Shown here: positions 41,009-54,800 of the stretch, one piece after another
Layout of the letters: the number at the start of each line of letters is the position of its first letter
How positions within the stretch are numbered: the stretch's first letter is position 1
Assembly (NCBI RefSeq): GCF_000150275.1
Contig: NW_002060964.1
Location: 633,322-697,321 of the forward strand
Direction of reading: 5' to 3'
Source: Trichoplax adhaerens
Taxonomy: Eukaryota; Placozoa; Uniplacotomia; Trichoplacea; Trichoplacidae
Length of the DNA: 64,000 nucleotides
The notes under the pieces: generated by a model
Database searches by the model: none
Told to the model about the DNA's origin: nothing
Seen by the model: only the letters and a program-made list of their open reading frames with translations
Position numbers and translations under genes: made by a program

Positions 41009-43779
41009 CCATGTCATGTTTATACTGAAATTTCACTTCTAGTAAAAGTAGTATTGTTTCGATGATTAAGAATTGCTTTATAATTAATTTTCTATCAACA
41101 CTATAAGCGTAATTAATCGATGATCTCGTCCCAAACTATATAAAGTTTGGCACGCATTCTAATAATTGCTAAATCATATCATGAGGTAGCTTCATTAATT
41201 AATTGATCGTAGGAATAATATAGAATCGGGTTACTCATCTATGCAATGCCTATATGATACTATTTAATTAACCCACCATTACATACATCTTTACTAAAAA
41301 AGAGAAAACAAATTCCTTCATTTTAGTCACCAATAGTTAATCAGCACATACAGTATCTAACAAGTCAGGATAGATATTATCAAAAGTGCTTTAATTTCTT
41401 TCAATCTGAATAAGTTTATTTATCATTTTTATATATTATAAAGCCTAATTGCTTCTTATTTTTGCGATAATAGTAGTATCTCTACTATCTTGTTAATATT
41501 ACATTAGTAAAGGTAGCTATAGCAAGGGCGTAAAGATAATTTCCAAAGTAAAGATACATGGAAAACTAATGCACATGATAATCTGGTTATTTCGATACTT
41601 TCTAAGCACTTTATTTGATCTATTTATTACAAATTCAATATGCTAGTCCTGTAAAAACTCCATAAACCGCAGACTGTGCCAAGGATTTCATTTTCTAAAT
41701 AGCATTAAATATCGGAAGGAATAGGTGCCGATTAGCAATGTGAAAGTCTAGAAACGACTCTAACTATCGGTACACCATTAGAAGAAAATAATAATGCTGT
41801 AGATTGAGTCTATCATTTTATTGTAGTATATCGTCATTATTGTAATAAATAACATTATTAAGATAGACATGAATGTAATTAATGTACTATATAGTTGGGT
41901 AATCATGATAAAATACTTGGATATACGTATAACTAAATAATATGTCTTACTACTGCCATATTAAGATGCAGTCCTTTAGCCTAAAATACTGTAGTATTAT
42001 ATGGATATATAATATATAGCAAATATATTTAGAGATAGTGTATATATATAAGATATACGAGCATATTTTGTTTACAGCGATGAAGTGGATGTTATAAGCG
42101 GTATAGTACGCAACTTTGATGCTTAACTAATTCAATAACGTTATGCTAATACACAACAGTTGTAGGTACTGTAATGGCAGAATTTTATCGACCTTCTATA
42201 AAATTACTTCATAATTTTAAAGAATAAATTCTTTGTTATAATTCCATTCATTGTTGTATTATTGAATTTGTTTTATCCAAGCATTTTCTAATACATAATA
42301 GGGCTACTGCATCTCATGTATGAACAATCAGTAATGCTAAGTAGTTGTACAGTAATTAAATTACTTGACAAGACTTTAATACTGTTAAATAACAATCATA
42401 TAAGTTCTAGCTTTTCCTAACCCCGAATTGAAGGCTTTAAAATAAGTTATCTTAAGTCGAAACCTACTTTTACTTTACCCAAATGTGTTAATAATTAATT
42501 ATAAATAACAGTCAACATACGTAAATATTCATACGATTGTAAGCAATCTGCTGAGACTATCATTACACAAATATCACTGCTACGGCTGGGGTCTTATTTC
42601 AATGATAGGCCTGTTTGATCGAACTATTTCACTTATTGCAAGATTGTGCTAAATGAGTTTGAACTATTCAACGTCATAAAGCTATCTCAATGATGATAAG
42701 GTAATTTCCGATAAACCGCTAATTAGTTTCAATCGAACATGAATTTGCTCTAGTTAAAATTTCATTAGAGGAAATTTTGTGGACATTGCAACGATGTACT
42801 CTCTGTGATATCTTTAAGATGGATACTAAGCATAGCTCGCTCGATTAACCTTACAGTAGAAGTAGTATGCTAAAAAATAATATAAGCAAGCAAATTTAAC
42901 TTTAAGAAATGTATTCGAAAGTGATGAAATACTCGGTTTTATTTCCTCACTATTGGCCAGTTATTTACTAAAAGGCAGCAGAAAATTAACTATTTATGAA
43001 GTTGGAGATACTTGCGTGTTGTGTCGTGACTTTAGTACTGGAGTTAAATTCTTAATTAAGTATAGAATTACTAATATGCACTACCGCAGGCTATAATATT
43101 TGCGTAATTTAATACGATTAATTGCTCATGCCATGGCAATATATGGTAATTCAATGCCCGTAGTTAGCGCATGGAAGTGTGATAATGTTACTACCCTTAC
43201 TAAATAGATCATGCACTAGAATTTTTAAGCGTATGCAACGAGCAGATCGGGAGTTCTTCTTCTTATTAGTTTCTTTTAAATACAGTTACAGTTGTTTTAT
43301 TGTCATAAAGCTTAATTCGGGTTTTAAATCCCGTTAGTCTGATTTATTGTGGACCCTTAAGAATTAACTTCACTAAATTGCGATCTAAATACTAAAATAA
43401 AGTTACAAAAATCACCATTTAAAATGGTATTGATTTCATTTAAAATAGGAATCTTATAATGCATGGTATTTAAACGTAAGGATAAACTAGAAATAATAGT
43501 TGTTCAGCGAAAGAATGATAATTGTACAACCGCTGTTGATTACTGTATATTTTGCAAGATAACTTTATGCGGGCAAAGCTATCATCAGTATCGGAGCAAA
43601 AGCATCAAATCACTTCAGAACTGGGTGTGCAATCTTCTTTTGGATCATTTCATTATCTCCACAGTACGAATAAATTTCATGTTAAGTACTTGTTTGAAAT
43701 TCAGATACCCTATGTTGTAATACACCCATATTTGACTATAAGGATAACTATACTTGATTGTGTTAATAGCTATATTTGA
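41009..43779. other. Intergenic region, no gene recognised
   Basis: AT-rich DNA. A small near-palindrome CCAAACTATATAAAGTTTGG lies at about 41130, and TA-rich text at 42000-42060. No supported gene. Confidence 0.45.
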
Positions 43780-44110
43780 TATAGTTAGATTACTCTGAAT
43801 AGATATTATCGTGAAGCTAATATTAGATGATTGCTAACTACTGTATTAGAAATTGTTGATGACTAATATTAGCCAGTTGATAAATTATAGTGCAAGATTT
43901 GTGTGGCTAGAAGCACTGTAGTTGTTAAGATGCCATTCAGAGAAAGAGGCTAGACGTTAATAGAAGAAGTAGTGGCGCCTTAAGTAGAATGATTTAGATT
44001 GTAGAAGAAAATAATATACTATTTGAGAAAGGTATTTTGTTTGATGACTCATGTCTGATTGTAGATTAAGCATGTTGTCATAAATGAAGAGAAGAGACTT
44101 AACTTCGCTC
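43780..44110 (+). repeat. Dispersed repeat, copy 1
   Basis: Shares ordered blocks with 51580-51890: GCTAATAT-AGATGATTGCTAAC, then later a TTTGATGACT-A-GCCTGATTGTAG-like block (here GTTTGATGACTCATGTCTGATTG). The order and spacing agree over about 300 bases in the same orientation, so these are two copies of one old element. No coding capacity is visible. Confidence 0.5.
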
Positions 44111-47100
44111 GGAATACTTTAGATTTTAGACTAGATTCTTGTAGTAATTAATTATTGCTCTATTATTCCTAAAACCTTGTAATAAAAGCCTTTTAGAAAA
44201 TACCGTTTTACTAAGATAGTTATTGTGAGACATTTTATTGCACCCATACTACCTAGTTTTACAGGAATACATATGAAAGTAATTCGGCCTGCACTATACG
44301 TTATATTTGTCATGAATCGGGTCCAGTTTGCGGAAGCATTTACGTATTTTAGTCTAAGTTGACAACAACAAAATTTTATCTAACTTGCAAGCTTATCTAT
44401 TTATTCCAATAAGTTCTTCTAAAAGTCCTTCTTAAAGTCAGAGCATTCTCTCAATACCACACCATCCAAATTACCTTATCCAGCATCTACTTGATTAAAT
44501 TATTTAAGCTAAATTAAAGATACCGTATACTACTCTTATACTATAAAAATAGGCATTACCAATTATAATAAGTTATGATAGATAAGCCGAACTAATGTAT
44601 ACTTGTACAATCAATTTTTCATATCATAATCGCGATAATGTCTTCCCACTCTATCGCTGCCGAGATTTCAATCTGTAAATGAAATAATCGAATTAATTAA
44701 GTTGTTTAAACAGCTGTTTGCCCATCAATCAGTATAGACAGAGCAAGAATTGTAATAATTATATCGGAAAATCGACGAAGATTGATTGCGAAAATTATCC
44801 GACTTATTAATTGTCATTATAGAATTACAATGGTATCAATTAATTAAAGATAACTGCTCTGAACTCTAATAAGTTAATTAAAGTAATTTAAACTTTATAT
44901 TATCCTTTTTCTTTGGTAGCAATAGAAATGAATATGCAGTTACAGAGAATCATTGATTATGTTTTCCGCCGATTTTATCTTAACATCCTATCTTTAACCA
45001 GTTGGAAATAGTCTAATTAAATAAGTACGAAGAATCTTGTTCTATGAAACTAAATTTGATTAAACTTAGATAATAATCAGCAAAATAGTGAAGAAAGAAA
45101 AGGTCACAATTTTATTTTTATTATTTTCTTGGATAACTAAGCAACATAGGTTCAGCTCTTTAACCAATAATAATTACATATTGCATAATCTTATAAAGGT
45201 ATCAATATCCTTTCAAAAATTAATCGTCATGGGCAAAGATATGCAACTATAGAATGTTCGTATATATATATATATATAGAATTTTTAGTCATTTAAATGC
45301 TTCTAGGCAGCAAAAGTGAAACCCTACCAGCAGAAGTAAATTCGCCGAGCATATGATGCTATAGCTATAAATGGAAACCGAGTCAGTCTTTGATAAATGA
45401 TCCGTGAAATCATGATTACATTGATTATCAATGTAGGTCTTTATCCAGCTATCTTTAAACTTCATTTCTATTCCTGAAGTAATTTTACATTATCAGTCAT
45501 GTCAATATCATCCATCAATATTATTTGTTTTATAAATTAAACTGCTCTTTATTATACGTCATGATATATTAAATTTGATATTATTAAATTGAATTGGAAA
45601 CAAATAGCACTATGAACCGATTATGCAATGATTTTAAACCCACATGATCTTAAGATCATTATTCAATGCAATATATTCACATATTAATTAATTCATAGCT
45701 AATAGAAACCAGTTTCGAAGAAAGATAAGACCTAATTCGTGAAGTATGACTGACATTAACTTCTTTATTTCATGTCAGCGTAATAAAACTATTCACATTT
45801 TAGAATACCCTATCATGGAATGATACTTCGTTATTTAACTAAAGCAAATTAATACAATGTATGTAGTTACCGGGCCGAAATAATTGAATTCTATTATCAC
45901 ATGAAGCTATCTGCTTTGTATACGTCTATTTTAGAAAAAGAGTTGTAAGCTTTAAGTCGTAGCGTAAATTTATGCAGTTCTAAGAACTGAGAATCAATTT
46001 TCTAATTGTACGTTTAATTTACTATATTCGAAATAGCGTAGAGAGAAGTTAAATCAATTGTGTTTAAAAAATAGATAGTGACTACAACAAGGAGCTAGGA
46101 TTTAATCCTACGCAATATTAATAATATAAATCAATATCGATAAAAGTGATTAAATGTGCTCGTATTTAGCGAATGTCACCAAGATAGAACAGTCCTAAAC
46201 TTGAGGGCTATCCATGGATAAAGAAGCTTAATTTTCACTCCCAGCTGGCGTAACACTTTTATTATCGTTGTTTACCTAACGGGAGCTATTTTTATGTCAT
46301 TGGCGGTACTATTTATCGTCAAAAGAAGCGATTAAAGGATCCAAAGGAAAGTCTGCTACCGGTATATCACAATGGTAAGAGGAAGTATTAAGAAATGATC
46401 TCTAACCTATTCATATATTAGTATAAAGCTATTATGTCTGTATTTTGGCCATTCTCCAATTTGTAACCATATATGAGTATCAGCAAAAGAATCGTATACA
46501 GTAAAATGACCTTAAAGCACACTTTACTATGGGCTTATTTTTCTTAGATAAAAGATTTCACAAATGACTTTAATTGCAATGCTGATGATTGCTTGTCATC
46601 AAGACGCAACAGATTCAACAATTTAAATTGAATGTTAATTAATACCGTACATGCACTATAATTCAAGAACTACAGTTACGACAAGAAGAAATACGTAAGG
46701 ATTTACAGTCACAGCTGGTACAGAAAATTATGTTACTTTGATGCATAACATGATAACAGTCATTTAAATCATGCTCAAGTTGGATTATTTTTGTTATTAA
46801 GTTCTTATCCAATGATACGCAAAATCTTCTTTGGTTGATGATTGTTTACGGTCACGGTGAAGAAATTCAAAACACAAAATATTGATTAAGTATGCATGCT
46901 ATTGTTTCTATCAGCATAGAATATGGATTTGAAACTAGTCCTTTGCACTGTGGCGATTCTTTCTTTTCTATTGATAGAAAGACACATAAAATACGACGTT
47001 AATAAATTATAGTATACTCATAATGATCACTGTTATCCATCTAGAGGCTATTAAATTTACGCGATGTTATGCTATAAGAAATCTTTTCAATCTATCAAAA

Positions 47101-47111
47101 TTGTTGAATAC
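44111..47111. other. Intergenic region, no gene recognised
   Basis: AT-rich. A pure (TA)n microsatellite occurs at about 45260-45278. Nothing else supported. Confidence 0.45.
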
Positions 47112-47396
47112 AAAAAATGATGATGGAATTAAATAGTACAGTATATTGATCATCTAGAAAGCTGCGATAATAAAAGTATTGATCTAATAGTGAGATGACA
47201 ATTAATCTAATCGTAGTTGGCTGATTCATTTAATTTTCCAATTCTACTAGCGGCTAAAAAAAATGAAGATGCAATTAAGTATTACTGCATATTGATCTAG
47301 AAAGCTGCAATAGTGAAGGTGTTGATCCAATATGACAATGTAATCAATGTAGTCATGATTAATTTATTTAATTTTGAAGTTTTACTCGTGCCTAAC
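47112..47396. repeat. Direct tandem duplication, two copies of about 144 bp
   Basis: Copy 1 begins near 47112 (AAAAAATGATGATGGAATTA), copy 2 near 47256 (AAAAAAAATGAAGATGCAATTA). Shared blocks in order: TATTGATC-TCTAGAAAGCTGC, GTATTGATC, ATGACAAT, ATTTAATTTT and the closing TACT-G-GCC/CTAA. Moderately diverged. Confidence 0.75.
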
Positions 47397-49153
47397 CGCG
47401 ATAACCAGAGGACTCAATTTGGTTCTTGAAAGGCAATATCGATATTGACGCTTTCATTTATATTGATTATACACCCATAACGGCTATTCCTGCCTTAATC
47501 TAGTTGATTACCATCATGATATTCAGCTCAATGACGACAACAAATAGGATTTAATCTTATGTTTATAGCTGTTGGACATTTTTAATCCTTTTCGTCTTAT
47601 TATCATTTTATCCTCCTATTTTATGATCTATTACTCTCATAAATAAATCAGTCTATTAACTCCCCCGCAATCCTTGACGTCAATACGCTAAAGCACTGCT
47701 AGAACTAATCAAAATGGATAACAACTAATGCATTTATAGAGCATAAGATGCTTTGGAAACTGTAGTTATCCATTCAATGGGATAAAATAATCTTCGACTT
47801 AATACAATCTATTCAAGTCTTTTTTATCCATCCTTTTTAAAACGAACCGACGTCAAATCGATAAATGATGACCATTTAACCATTGAATCAATAAATATTT
47901 AAAGCATTGTTAAGATAGCTGTAGAAAATACTTAGTTGATTAAAAATAGCAACAAGAGGAAATAGCTGGAATAGGACAGAAAGATGATACAGGGTGATGA
48001 AGATAATTAGAAATGATTGTTTACAAAATAGGGATTAAATTGATATTGATAATCAGCTTGTTGGTAGTAGACTAGATATTTTGACATAATCCAACATAAA
48101 ATCAACACTTTATTCTCTCCTTGAATTTAAAATTGCAAACCAAGACAACAATACAACGACGAGACGTGATGATAAATAGAATTAATCTATTTTCTCCTTT
48201 TATGTCTAGCAACCAATAAGCTTGAACATTTTCCTACCAGATTGTTCCCGTTGCCATAAATACTGTAGCATTTTCCTTTAAATTCCACTGCATAGTGACT
48301 ATCATTCATTACTGACATTGCGGCATAACCTACCTCTTGCCATCTTCCAACTTACCAATTTACCAGGTATTGTCATGAATAAAATTGATTCGATTTCATA
48401 AAAAAATAGCTAGCAATGGACACTGGTTAGGATTTATTCAATTAACTTAATAGCTTAAAAATTGAAAACGATTGGAGTTACCTTAGTTTAAATCAATACA
48501 TTGATTTCATAAGAAAATATCTCGTTATTTGGGTACTTTGTTAAACCGAAAGCTTTAACGTTATTCCTTACCGCCTAGTTTGTTTCTTTCTCAGTAATGT
48601 TGAACTTTCTTGCAGAAAATTGGACTTATTAATTAATCTTTTTTCTCCGATAATGATCTATTTTCATTTTCATCCTTCAATCCGTGAATCATTTATCCTT
48701 TCCCTTTGAATATGCTTTCGTATTTGCTTGTTTAATTATTAGTTTTATGCTCACTCTTGATTTTTCATCAATTATTGAATTTCCTATAGTCAATCTGTTC
48801 GGTTTGATTATAAATTGAGTTATTTCAGTTTAGCGCAATCATCCAAAAATGGAATCCATTTCTTTAATTCATTATTTATTTGTCATAAGTCAATCGTATT
48901 CAATACCTCTTAACAATCATCTAGCGTTAACCACATCAGACTTTTTGTTTATTCAATTTTTCTCCGTCAATCTACCTGATTTGATTGTAAATCCAGTTAG
49001 TTTGGCTTTAGCATCACTGCCATATATTTACCACCAATCAATTCTTTTCAATTCCTCTTCAAGACTATCAATCAATCATTGGCTATATCTGATGTTACTC
49101 TTTAGCCAACTTTTAGGATATTCTAATTTTAATAGATTAAAAGCAAATCCTGC
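47397..49153. other. Intergenic region upstream of the cysteine-rich peptide gene
   Basis: AT- and T-rich. A partly repeated motif (GTCAATCT-NN-TTTGATT-TAAAT-GAGTTA) occurs near 48790 and 48970. A 109-residue open frame at 48849-49178 lies across this repeat and has no family resemblance; I do not call it a gene. Confidence 0.45.
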
Positions 49154-49415
49154 GCTACTTCTATACTTCTATATCTGACTTACCCTCTAGCCCTCATAAG
49201 ATATCGTAAGCTTTCCGTATAATCCTGAATCTTGATAAATCAACTTCTAGAATGTTGATCATTTTGATAAAAAGCAAGCAAACTTTATACCGCCGCTTCT
49301 GTACTTCAATATCTGACTTATCCTATAGACCTTATACAGTATTATAAACTCTCCGTAAAAGCCTGAATCTTAATAAATCAACTACTAGAATATTATCATT
49401 TAGATAAAGCACGCA
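49154..49415. repeat. Direct tandem duplication, two copies of about 139 bp
   Basis: Copy 1 at about 49154-49282 and copy 2 at about 49293-49415 share CTTCTATACTTC-ATATCTGACTTA, CTCCGTA-AA-CCTGAATCTT, ATAAATCAACT-CTAGAAT and GATAAA-AGCA-GCAAA in the same order. The second copy ends about 415 bases before the peptide gene start. Confidence 0.75.
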
Positions 49416-49830
49416 AATCGTACGCCATTGATATAATTACTACGCTTAGAGAAAAACGCTACAAATAAAATAATACAGTGTAGTGCAGCCCCAAATATGC
49501 TTAAGACTAAGATTATAAGTCTGAAACTTCTAATAGTCCTTGGGAGTCGTAAGATGAACCTGATCTTATGTAAGAAAGTGAAGTTTATACGAAACTGTAG
49601 TTCTTATTGTATTTTTGAAAAGACACTTTATCGCATATAGTTTTTAAATCTATCGATCCTCGACGCTTATCTGAGCTATTTCTCTATTCCAGTACCTGTT
49701 TGAAGCTAGAATCATTTTATATCACCGTAGCGATGAAAAAGATGACATTAAATTAATCATTGATTGATTTGTCTTCATAAACATATTATAGAATCTCATC
49801 AACAATACCCTTTCAACTCAATCAATCAAG

Positions 49831-50097
49831 ATGAAAGTATCTATCGTTATGCTATGTATTGCATTAGTCATTATGACTACAACAACTACCGCCAGCGCTA
49901 ATTTATTAGAGCGCTACAGAATCTCAAGATCTTGTGGAACATTTTGCCAAGTAGATACAGATTGTTGTTCAGGTGGCTGCTGTAGTCCTGTCAATCGAAG
50001 GTGTTACCGAATCGATGCTACTGCCAACTATTGCCCTCTAAATAGCTGGCCCGGAGATGGTGCTGGCATCTGCTTACAGGAATTATTCAACTGCTAA
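49831..50097 (+). CDS. Secreted ten-cysteine peptide, cystine-knot-like
   Basis: Intronless open frame of 88 residues. Residues 1-23 form a signal peptide: basic K2, a hydrophobic core SIVMLCIALVIM and an ASA cleavage motif at 21-23. A short stretch 24-33 ends in Arg (RISR), a possible propeptide. The mature part has ten cysteines at 35, 39, 45, 46, 50, 51, 58, 68, 81 and 88, spaced C-X3-C-X5-CC-X3-CC-X6-C-X9-C-X12-C-X6-C. The first seven fit an inhibitor-cystine-knot pattern with an extra pair. An even number of mature cysteines suggests five disulfides and an extracellular role such as signal, defence or inhibitor; the sequence does not show which. A TATA-like ATATTATAG lies at about 49792 and the ATG has A at -3. 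I do not recognise a named family. Confidence 0.85.
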   Translation: MKVSIVMLCIALVIMTTTTTASANLLERYRISRSCGTFCQVDTDCCSGGCCSPVNRRCYRIDATANYCPLNSWPGDGAGICLQELFNC

Positions 50098-51579
50098 AAA
50101 CCGATGCATTAAGATAGAAATCCATCATCTTCGTTCCAATCGATATCATGTAGTAGCATGACTAGACGTAATGTAGAAGATTGCCATGTTCCTTTTCATC
50201 TTATGCTGTTACCATATACAATGTTATGTCGAATTTTCAGCCTCCCTTCTAGCAATAGATTAGATTGATTTCAATTTTGATCATAGCTCTTATTCTAGTT
50301 AATGTATCCAATCCCTATCTCATAAAATGACGAGTCCTTGATTGATCGTGTAGTTAATCAGGCTATCCCTTTGATCATTTTCTCTTTTAATCTACTACCG
50401 GTAAACTATTATTCGTATTTCCAGGCTAACTTCTTCTCTCTATTTTACGTAGCCGCTATCCTTTTAATCTTTTATTTCCTAGATTTCATCAATAGCTTTT
50501 TAAAGTAGCTTCATTTTGTTGCAGACAATGGTTAAACTATCTACTTTCTCAGTAATCGAAATGACTGCTATTTTGATCGCTATCTTGTATAAGATAGAAT
50601 ATATTCCCTTATGAATAATTTATTGTAATGACCGCTATTTCAAATGGGTGCGCTACATTAAAGTAGAGCTCCATAGAAGGCAAAGGGAAATTCTCCTTGC
50701 TTGTGATGGTTTAATTTTATTGCTCTAAGCATCATAAATCTATCTGCTGTATGTATCTATGCGTCTGCCGTTGTAGCACAAGGTATAAATCTTGCTTTAT
50801 TTATTCCTTTTATCAAATCAATAAAAGTAAATACAGCATCAATGGCACTAATGGCTTAATTAAGATGATTCAATAGGTAGATAACTAAACTCAAATTCAA
50901 TTATTCTATTATTGTAAAATTCAAGAATGAGGATTACTCCTTATAAAATATTGATTCAACATCATCAATAAATAAAGGATTATCCTCTGAATCAAAGATT
51001 ACAGTTCATTCTCTATCCCAAGAATGGAATTTTCTACTCTCTCAATTCATAATATAGCCTATTTAATCAATTTGTTACTCAATAGTGTCTTGAAAGAGGA
51101 AAATAAGAAGTATACTCCAATTTGAATAATCAGCCTATTTACCAGATCTTAATCTTCTTGACTATTTAAAATTCAATAACAAGAATGGATAAGTTAATCA
51201 TTTTTAAATTCAAATCAATATGTCTGTTCGAGACACCTCTATTCGACATTAATACAAGCTCTAAATTCAATTTTACTCCAGGATAACATACGATTATTCA
51301 TTCTTTTCTTTATTGTACCGCTTTGACTGGAACCTTATTAACTGCCACTAATAAGGGTATTAATTGAAGGGCTTTTAAAATGTCTATCAGTTAGTATAAT
51401 ATGGATATTACAAGTTGCATGTAAGTAGTGTCGTCATTCATTATTTTAGTACATCTAGTTTTGAATTGGCAGTAATAGACTGATAATTACTCACCGATTG
51501 TTGATCATTAAGGATAAATAGAACTCATAAGTTATTGTAGAGAGAGATATACCCCATATTAAATTGTATTGATCGCTAT
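50098..51579. other. Intergenic region downstream of the peptide gene
   Basis: AT-rich, no second cysteine-rich frame nearby on either strand in the frames I could read, and no clear AATAAA within 200 bases of the peptide stop. Confidence 0.4.
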
Positions 51580-51890
51580 ATTTTTATAGTTAGGTTTACC
51601 AAGAATAAATAGGATCGTAATGCTAATATGAGATGATTGCTAACGACTAAAATTAACCATTTAAGTAATTGTAGTACAAGTATTACGTGACTTGATATCC
51701 TGAAACTGTGGAGATCCCCAGTACCTTTACGATATTGGATGGTAAAAGAAGAGAAATGATATACTGATGAACACTTTGATTCATTATGTAAAATATTTTG
51801 ATAATCTATTGGAGAAAAAGTCTTCTATTTGATGACTAAAGCCTGATTGTAGGAAACTTTGCTAACGCAGATAGTTTAAATGAAGTATAT
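51580..51890 (+). repeat. Dispersed repeat, copy 2
   Basis: Second copy of the element at 43780-44110, same orientation: GCTAATATGAGATGATTGCTAAC near 51622 and TTTGATGACTAAAGCCTGATTG near 51837. About 7.8 kb from copy 1. Confidence 0.5.
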
Positions 51891-54800
51891 TAAAAAACTA
51901 TAGCGATGAGCTCGGGCTACACTAGATTTCACTTCTTTTAGCCCCAGGATACTTTACGTACGGTTCTTGTTCTGGTCATTTATAATTATTGTTCTACTAT
52001 TCTTTAATTCTCTATCAGAAACCTTTTTAATCCTACTATGGTACTTGAGATAATTATTTTATGAGATTTAGATTCGATAGAAGAGTTATATGATACTTTT
52101 ATTACAAAGCTCTCTATCATCAAATGCTGCCATCCAATTTCGGAATGATTCAACAGATATCCACAAATGAATATATACTTATAGTACACTTAGTCGTAGC
52201 TAGTCAAGGAACTCATATTACAGAATAAATACGCTTCTATTGAGTGAGGCTACTATTGGATCAATATTAAATAATTTTTCGTATTCAATAAAAGCATCAT
52301 TATTAAAGCCGAACAATAATGCAAATAATGATCAACCGCTACTCAAATTTTATTTATATTGAGCTAATGCTGTAGCCGTAAAATCATTTGATATCACCGA
52401 ACATGATAATGAATATAATATTGAATCTTGGAATAGGACTAAAGGGATTTATGTAAACCACCATGTCGCATTATGACTCGCATAAATATGCCAATTGCAA
52501 CTGATCTTATTAGAGATAAGAAAAAATGAATAGTTAATAAGTTAATCGACTTTATTCTATCAATTTCTGCCAATTTTTAGCAAGTATCTGTATCCTAGTA
52601 TCACCATCGATATTTTCTCAACTTTTTAAATGATTTAGTAACAGATTTAACAAAATTTTGGTCTTTTTCCTAGCATTTTCCGATATACTTCACATAAGAC
52701 GACTGTGCCAAGAAAGTTAGAGTCAAGATGAAAAGGTCGTCAAATACTGTTAATTAATTGATTTGAAAAATTGTAACCAGTATGAGATTCAGTTTAGACG
52801 ATTTTGCTGTCAAAACTATATTAATCAATATCGCAATTGCTATCAAATTCTATTATCATAGAAATCATTAATTTTAGGATAACTATAGTCCTAGGCTTTG
52901 GAAACATTAAAACTGTGGTATAACAGCAACATATTAATTATTAGTAACGAATAACGAAAACTAACACTAGTTACTACAGCTATGGAACACTTTTATCTTA
53001 CTAGCACGCTCACAATTGTTTAGCTTATCATTATAGCTATTTTGATATTATTCATCTAAGTATTTCGAAAAGACTTTCAACATTGAAATCATAATTTATT
53101 ATTTTAGGAAATATTCATAATATTACAACAGCTTTGATCATTAGCGAAGAAATTTTATAACATAAATCCTTGCGTTGATCGATCATATCCACCTAGATAA
53201 TAATTATAGAAGTTTCAATGTGATTTTCGCGCTAATGATTTCATCAGCCACAATGGAAGGAGTTTCAAAGAATTAACCATACACGCTAATTGGAAGACAG
53301 AATTTGTGTATGAATAGTATTCATCAACAAAATCTCCCTCTTTTAAGCAATATTTTTGTCATATCCGATACCAGATTATTATCGAAATGAGAATGTTTTC
53401 TGCATTAATTGAGAAATAAGTGAATTTTTAACTTCAATCATGCAACGCTTATTTAAACGTGGTAATTGTAATATTCTTGCATAAAATGAAATATCATTTA
53501 ACATATGGGACAATAATGAATACAATATTATAAATTTGAATCCCATTTAAGATTATAATAAATAGAATAGAAGAATGAATGGCAATCTAGCATTATACTC
53601 TGAATTTATTAAAATTTGCGACGGTCATAGACGACTTTAGGAAGAAATAAAATAGCTTGGCTAGAATTTCTCTTTCAAATTGGTGTCAAGAACATCCAAT
53701 GGCAACATACAATATGTGTCTCTAAATTAGTAAATTCTACTTATAATAAAAAAATAAAACTTTCCAAAGGTAACTTATTTGACCATTTTAGAAATAAAGA
53801 TTTTACTTAAAGGCTTCTTATTTATAACGCAATTAGTACATTAATTAAATTTGGTCTACAATAAAATAAAATCTGTATGAAAAAATAAAAAATAATTTAC
53901 TACATTTCACAACATTACTTTTTATCCTAAAATCATCATTAAGACTTAAGTAAGAGTAAAACTAGAGTGGAAAATAAATCAATCCAATAAATCCCAACTA
54001 TAATTGGCTCGATGAATTTATCACCTTTCTTCAAAGTATGCCCAATATCAGTGATTCCTGCAGCCCGATAGAAATAAAACCAATATAACCTAGTGAATCA
54101 GATTATCATCCCATTTAAGTTACTACTTCTCTTCGAACAGGAATTCTGTATTAAACAGATTTATTAACTTTGGAGACGTACAATTTTATCCTCAAATATA
54201 ATAAGAGATAATCGAAATTTCTAATCGGATATCATTTCATTCAAATTAAACAGATAAAATTTCTACCCTTCTTAAAACTGTAAATGAAACGATGATACTA
54301 GGTTCCTCTAATAAAATAGAAATAAAACTAATATTAATGAGAGAATGTACTTATTCGATAACAGAATCTGAAAAAATATAATTTATATTTGAATAACAGA
54401 AATATCAATTCAAAGCCGATATATACTAACATTTGTTACAGTTATTATCTCCATCTTTAAAAGCGGTACGATAACAATGTAATTGGTCAACCTGATATCA
54501 GAAACTAATAAAGTTTTACCTAGCATATGTTTCTATGAAAAGTAATTGTGATAAATTTTAAATAAAACAGATTGGTCTATTCCTATTTTTACCATAATGT
54601 AACTTCCATGATGTAAAGTATGATTGCTAGTTCATTTTTGCTAGAATCGAATTGAAATTACAATGCAAAAGAATAGCATTATTTGGTTATTTAATTTAGT
54701 GTATTTACTGCCTAGTAATAGAAATCTATATTCATATATAAATAAATTTATTAACTATTACAACCTTCATTAGTATTTGTAAGAGTCTTATGATGGACAA

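Noticed and set aside
41130-41149. CCAAACTATATAAAGTTTGG, TATA-like near-palindrome
   Set aside because: No gene follows it on either strand, so no basis to call a promoter.
48849-49178. 109-residue open frame on the plus strand, hydrophobic
   Set aside because: T-rich DNA gives hydrophobic chance frames; no signal, family match, or good context, and it overlaps repeated text.
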